Assembly (NCBI GenBank): GCA_913043885.1
Contig: CAJWOB010000070.1
Span: 1-9,341, forward strand
Length of the DNA stretch: 9,341 bases
From: an uncultured Spirochaetaceae bacterium
Lineage (GTDB): Bacteria > Spirochaetota > Spirochaetia > SZUA-6 > Bin103
Reading direction: 5' to 3'
The notes beneath the pieces were generated by a model that worked only from the letters and a program-made list of their open reading frames with translations, was not told where the DNA came from and searched no databases. Below are positions 5,956 through 9,341 of this stretch, piece after piece. Numbering within the stretch: the stretch's first letter is position 1; each line of letters opens with the position of its first letter. Position numbers and translations under genes: made by a program.

Positions 5956-8784
5956 ATGCAGAAGCCAGTTCCCGATACGGAATCCAACGCCGCCACGAGC
6001 GATGTCGCCACCGACATGCAGCAGCATTCCAACGGTGCCGCGTCGGCCAACGGGGTCGCCGCGCCGTCACCGTCGCAGCCGTCCCCCGAGCCGGCGGCCG
6101 CGCCAACGCCACCCTTCGATCCGGACGAGCTGCAGGAGTGGTTCGACTCGCTCGACTACGTCCTCGACTCCGGCGGCCAAGAGCACGTCCACTACCTCCT
6201 GCGCCGACTCGACGACCACGCCCGCAAGCGCGGCGCTGCACCGCCGTTCACCGCGAACACGCCCTACATCAACACCATTCCCGCCGAACAGCAGAGCGCG
6301 TACCCCGGCTCGCGTGACATCGAGCGCCGCATCAAGTCGATCGTGCGCTGGAACGCGATGGCGATGGTGGTGCGCGCCAACAAGACGGCGGACAACATCG
6401 GCGGCCACATCTCGACCTTCGCATCGGCGGCTACCCTCATCGAGGTAGCGCAGAACCACTTCCTGCGCGGCCCGGACGCCCCCGGAGGTGGCGACGTGGT
6501 CTACTTCCAGGGTCACAGCGCCCCGGGTACGTACGCGCGAGCCTACCTGGATGGCCGCATCACCGAACAACAGCTCATCAACTTCCGCCGTGAGCTCGCC
6601 GACGGCGGCGGCCTCTCCTCCTACCCGCACCCGTGGCTGATGCCCGACTTCTGGAGCAATCCCACGGTGTCGATGGGCCTGGGACCAATCATGGCAATCT
6701 ACCAGGCTCGCTTTCAGCGCTATCTGCGCGACCGCGGGCTGCGCGACACCTCCGACCAGCGGGTCTGGGCGTTCCTGGGCGATGGCGAGATGGACGAGCC
6801 GGAGTCGCTCGGCTCCATTACCCTCGCCGCTCGCGAACGGCTCGACAACCTCATCTGGGTGGTCAACTGCAACCTGCAGCGTCTGGACGGTCCGGTTCGC
6901 GGCAACGGCAAGATCATTCAGGAGCTGGAGGCAGCGTTCCGCGGAGCGGGGTGGAACGTCATCAAGGTCATCTGGGGCTCGGACTGGGATCCGCTACTGG
7001 CGGCTGACACCAGTGGCGCGCTCATCGAGCGCATGAACGAGACGGTCGACGGTCAGTTCCAGAAGTACTCGGTGGAAAGTGGCGCCTACATCCGCGAGGA
7101 CTTCTTCGGCAAGGACCCTCGGCTGGCAGAGTTGGTCGCCGGCTACAGCGACGACCAGCTGCAGCGGCTGCGACGCGGCGGGCACGATCCGGAGAAGGTG
7201 TACGCCGCATATCACGCCGCGGTGGAGCACCGCGGATCGCCGACCGTCATCCTCGCGCAGACCATCAAGGGGTACGGCCTCGGCGAGAGTGGTGAGGGCA
7301 AGAACATCACTCATCAGCAGAAGAAGCTGAACGAGGACGAGCTGGCCGCCTTCCGCACTCGCTTCGGCATCCCGATCTCCGATGACAAGGTGGCGGAGGC
7401 TCCGTTCTACCGCCCTCCGGAGGACAGCGAGGAGCTGAGGTACCTGCGCGAGCGACGTGAGGCCCTCGGCGGGGTGCTGCCGCAGCGCCGCATCAAGGCC
7501 GAGCCGCTGCCACGCCCGAGCGACGAGCTGTTCGAGGAGTTCCTCACCGGCAACGACGACCGCGAAGGGTCGAGCACCATGGCGTTCGTCCGCATCCTCG
7601 CCAAGCTTATGCGTGATAAAGAGATAGGGTCGCTGATGGTGCCCATCGTGCCAGACGAGGCGCGCACCTTCGGCATGGAGGCGCTGTTCCGCCAATTCGG
7701 CATCTACAGCAGCATCGGTCAGCTGTACGAGCCGGTGGATCGCGAGAACCTGCTCTACTACCGCGAGGCGACCGAGGGGCAGGTGCTGGAAGAGGGGATC
7801 ACGGAGGCCGGTTCGTTCTCTTCGTTCATCGCCGCCGGTACCGCATATGCCACGCAGGGCATCAACACCATTCCGTTCTTCATCTTCTACTCGATGTTCG
7901 GTTTCCAGCGAGTTGGGGACCTCATCTGGGCCGCCGCCGACTCCCGCGCCAGGGGCTTCTTCCTCGGCGGGACATCCGGCCGCACCACCCTCAACGGCGA
8001 GGGACTGCAGCACCAGGACGGCCACAGCCATGTCGCCGCGCTCGCGGTGCCGACGCTGAAGGCCTACGACCCGACCTACGCCTACGAGCTAGCGGTGATT
8101 ATCCAGGACGGCATCGAGCGGATGTATCACCGCGGCGAGGACCTCTTTTACTACCTGACCGTAATGAACGAGAACTACCCGATGCCGGGGATGCCCGAAG
8201 GCGCGCGCGAGGGGATCCTGCGCGGCATCTATCGACTGAGCGACGGCGCCAAGGGCGAGGGCCGCGCCAAGGGCGGGAGCCGCGCCGCTGGAGGCGCGGC
8301 CGTTCATCTGCTCGGCAGCGGCTCGATCCTCAACGAGGCGCGCAAGGCGGCCGACCTGCTGCAGCAGTGGGACGTTGCCGCCGACGTGTGGAGCGTCACC
8401 AGCTACAAGGAGCTGTACCACGACGTCACCGAGGTAGAGCGCTGGAATCTCCTGCATCCCGACGAGCCGCGGCGTAGCTATCTCCAGGACCTGTTCGCCG
8501 AGGAAGAGGGCATCTTCATCGCCGCCAGCGACTACCTCAAGGTGCTGCCCCGCATCGTCGGCGACCATCTGCCTGGCCGGCTGGTAGCATTGGGCACCGA
8601 CGGTTTTGGTCGCAGCGAGACCCGCGAGGAGCTGCGCGCCTTCTTCGAAGTGGACGCTGCCAACATCGCCTACGCGGCGCTGGCGGCGCTGGCCGGCGAG
8701 GGAAAGCTCCCGGGCAAGAAGCTAGATGCGGCGGCAGCGCAGCTCGGTATCGATCGCAGTCGATCGAGCGCGCTGACGCAGTGA
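5956..8784 (+). CDS. aceE: Pyruvate dehydrogenase E1 component, homodimeric type
   Basis: E1 of the pyruvate dehydrogenase complex decarboxylates pyruvate with ThDP and reductively acetylates the lipoyl group of E2 in the cytosol. The protein has 942 residues, against about 887 in E. coli. Family motifs are clear along its length: YINTIPAEQQSAYPG, GLSSYPHPWLMP, the ThDP/Mg motif GDGEMDEPES (275-284) with NCNLQRLDG (Asn304, Asn306), NITHQQKK with its active-site-loop histidine (His453), DEARTFGMEALFRQFG, the glutamate in EEGIT (Glu613) that should activate the cofactor, GTSGRTTLNGEGLQH and DGHSH, and the C-terminal LGTDGFGRSETREELR. Two departures add length: an Ala/Pro/Ser-rich N-terminal tail of roughly 46 residues before the E2-binding region, and an 18-residue repeat insertion at 764-781. 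No key residue seems missing. A strong ribosome binding site and a promoter candidate precede it, and aceF follows after 49 bases. Confidence 0.97.
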   Translation: MQKPVPDTESNAATSDVATDMQQHSNGAASANGVAAPSPSQPSPEPAAAPTPPFDPDELQEWFDSLDYVLDSGGQEHVHYLLRRLDDHARKRGAAPPFTANTPYINTIPAEQQSAYPGSRDIERRIKSIVRWNAMAMVVRANKTADNIGGHISTFASAATLIEVAQNHFLRGPDAPGGGDVVYFQGHSAPGTYARAYLDGRITEQQLINFRRELADGGGLSSYPHPWLMPDFWSNPTVSMGLGPIMAIYQARFQRYLRDRGLRDTSDQRVWAFLGDGEMDEPESLGSITLAARERLDNLIWVVNCNLQRLDGPVRGNGKIIQELEAAFRGAGWNVIKVIWGSDWDPLLAADTSGALIERMNETVDGQFQKYSVESGAYIREDFFGKDPRLAELVAGYSDDQLQRLRRGGHDPEKVYAAYHAAVEHRGSPTVILAQTIKGYGLGESGEGKNITHQQKKLNEDELAAFRTRFGIPISDDKVAEAPFYRPPEDSEELRYLRERREALGGVLPQRRIKAEPLPRPSDELFEEFLTGNDDREGSSTMAFVRILAKLMRDKEIGSLMVPIVPDEARTFGMEALFRQFGIYSSIGQLYEPVDRENLLYYREATEGQVLEEGITEAGSFSSFIAAGTAYATQGINTIPFFIFYSMFGFQRVGDLIWAAADSRARGFFLGGTSGRTTLNGEGLQHQDGHSHVAALAVPTLKAYDPTYAYELAVIIQDGIERMYHRGEDLFYYLTVMNENYPMPGMPEGAREGILRGIYRLSDGAKGEGRAKGGSRAAGGAAVHLLGSGSILNEARKAADLLQQWDVAADVWSVTSYKELYHDVTEVERWNLLHPDEPRRSYLQDLFAEEEGIFIAASDYLKVLPRIVGDHLPGRLVALGTDGFGRSETREELRAFFEVDAANIAYAALAALAGEGKLPGKKLDAAAAQLGIDRSRSSALTQ
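8245..8298 (+). repeat. In-frame 18-base tandem repeat, about three copies, inside aceE
   Basis: Units at 8245-8262, 8263-8280 and 8281-8298 encode GAKGEG, RAKGGS and RAAGGA. The first two are close copies (shared core GCGCCAAGGGCG), the third is degenerate. They lie between the GIYRL and VHLLGSGSI motifs of the C-terminal domain, where E. coli AceE has only a short turn. Confidence 0.75.
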
Positions 8785-8785
8785 G

Positions 8786-8804
8786 CGCTGCAGTAGCTGC
8801 AGCG
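8786..8804. other. Perfect 8-bp inverted repeat between aceE and aceF
   Basis: CGCTGCAG (8786-8793) and CTGCAGCG (8797-8804) are perfect reverse complements around the 3-base loop TAG, starting two bases after the aceE stop. No T-run follows. It could be an mRNA processing or stability hairpin, or a weak attenuator setting the E1:E2 ratio; the same symmetry could also be a protein-binding site. Function is not shown by the sequence. Confidence 0.45.
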
Positions 8805-8833
8805 GACACAGTAGATTGAAGCGGAATTAACCA

Positions 8834-9341
8834 ATGGCGATCGACATCACGCTGCCCGAGCTGGGCGAGAACATCGAATCCGGAGAGGTGGCGTCCGTGC
8901 TCGTCGCCGTGGGCGACGAGGTCGCCGTCGACGCTCCACTGGTCGAGCTGGAAACCGACAAGGCGGTGGTAGAGGTACCGGCCACCTCCGCCGGCGTCAT
9001 CAGGCACGTTCACGTCAGCGCCGGAGACACGATCGCGGTGGGTCAGGCAATCGTGAGCGTCGAGCCCGGCGCTGGGGGCGCGGAGAATGGCGCCGCACCG
9101 GCAGCAGCGCCAGCTGCGGAAGCGGCTCCACCACCCCCAGCGGCTGCGGCAGCTGCGGCACCGTCACCCAGCACGCCGCCGGCAGCAACCCCGCCGCCGA
9201 CCCCGTCACCCCCAGCCAAGACGGGAGCCTCGGTGCCGGCGACACCGGCAGTGATGCGCCTAGCACGCGAAATCGGCGTGGACGTCGCTCAGGTCACCGG
9301 CACCGGCAACGGTGGCCGCGTGCTAGCGGAGGATGTAAAAG
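8834..9341 (+). CDS. aceF: Pyruvate dehydrogenase E2 component (dihydrolipoamide acetyltransferase), 5' part
   Basis: E2 forms the core of the pyruvate dehydrogenase complex and passes the acetyl group from its lipoyl arm to CoA. The 169 visible residues begin MAIDITLPELGENIESGEV. An N-terminal lipoyl domain (about 1-78) carries the ETDKAVVEVP motif with lipoylated Lys43. A long Ala/Pro-rich flexible linker (about 79-133) follows, then a peripheral E3/E1-binding domain (about 134-169) with ATPAVMRLAREIGVDVAQVTGTGNGGRVLAEDV. The catalytic acetyltransferase domain lies beyond the window. Only one lipoyl domain precedes the binding domain, against three in E. coli. No strong Shine-Dalgarno is visible before ATG 8834, so translation may partly depend on the upstream aceE. 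Its position 49 bases after aceE settles pyruvate rather than 2-oxoglutarate as the substrate. Confidence 0.95.
   Translation, partial: MAIDITLPELGENIESGEVASVLVAVGDEVAVDAPLVELETDKAVVEVPATSAGVIRHVHVSAGDTIAVGQAIVSVEPGAGGAENGAAPAAAPAAEAAPPPPAAAAAAAPSPSTPPAATPPPTPSPPAKTGASVPATPAVMRLAREIGVDVAQVTGTGNGGRVLAEDVK

Noticed and set aside
6994..8031. 345-codon minus-strand open frame inside aceE
   Set aside because: It is a shadow of a high-GC gene. Its plus strand carries uninterrupted, conserved AceE motifs, and the reverse translation has no recognisable domain.
1..9341. tRNA genes, rRNA, CRISPR arrays, insertion sequences or attachment sites
   Set aside because: No cloverleaf-like sequence, regularly spaced repeats, transposase-like product or flanking terminal inverted repeats were seen on reading, including at the 1030-1080 junction.

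Overview
This window comes from a high-GC (roughly two-thirds G+C by eye) bacterium, most likely a gammaproteobacterium. The main reasons are the homodimeric AceE-type pyruvate dehydrogenase followed directly by aceF, an NADH-dependent FabV enoyl-ACP reductase, a TrmH-type tRNA/rRNA methylase and a PsiE-like membrane protein. Species-level placement is not possible from the sequence alone. Gene density is close to complete, and no stretch over 300 bases lacks a gene.

Layout. Positions 1 to about 1080 (minus) hold most of a multi-spanning polysaccharide-flippase-like protein that runs off the left edge and appears to lack its N-terminal membrane segments. It abuts, without intergenic space, a plus-strand run of three genes: a SpoU/TrmH RNA 2'-O-methyltransferase (about 1033-1689), fabV (1733-2926) and an uncharacterised lipoprotein (2923-3729) that overlaps the fabV stop. 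A GC-rich hairpin separates this run from a convergent minus-strand pair: a PsiE-like four-helix membrane protein (3791-4213) and, upstream and overlapping it by four bases, an indolepyruvate:ferredoxin oxidoreductase alpha-subunit homologue (4210-5847) without its ferredoxin domain. Diverging from that gene, after about 108 bases that carry a good promoter candidate, is aceE (5956-8784). It is followed by the start of aceF (from 8834, cut by the window end).

Functionally the right half concerns thiamine-diphosphate-dependent 2-oxoacid oxidation: pyruvate dehydrogenase E1 and E2 in one direction, a 2-oxoacid:ferredoxin oxidoreductase-like protein in the other. The left half mixes fatty acid synthesis (FabV), RNA modification, an envelope lipoprotein and a probable polysaccharide exporter.

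Most of the window is ordinary core metabolism. I see no clear new multi-gene system. The points most worth checking are the abrupt flippase/TrmH junction near 1030-1080, the orphan ferredoxin-less IorA homologue coupled to a PsiE-like protein, the uncharacterised lipoprotein coupled to FabV, and an in-frame tandem-repeat insertion in AceE.
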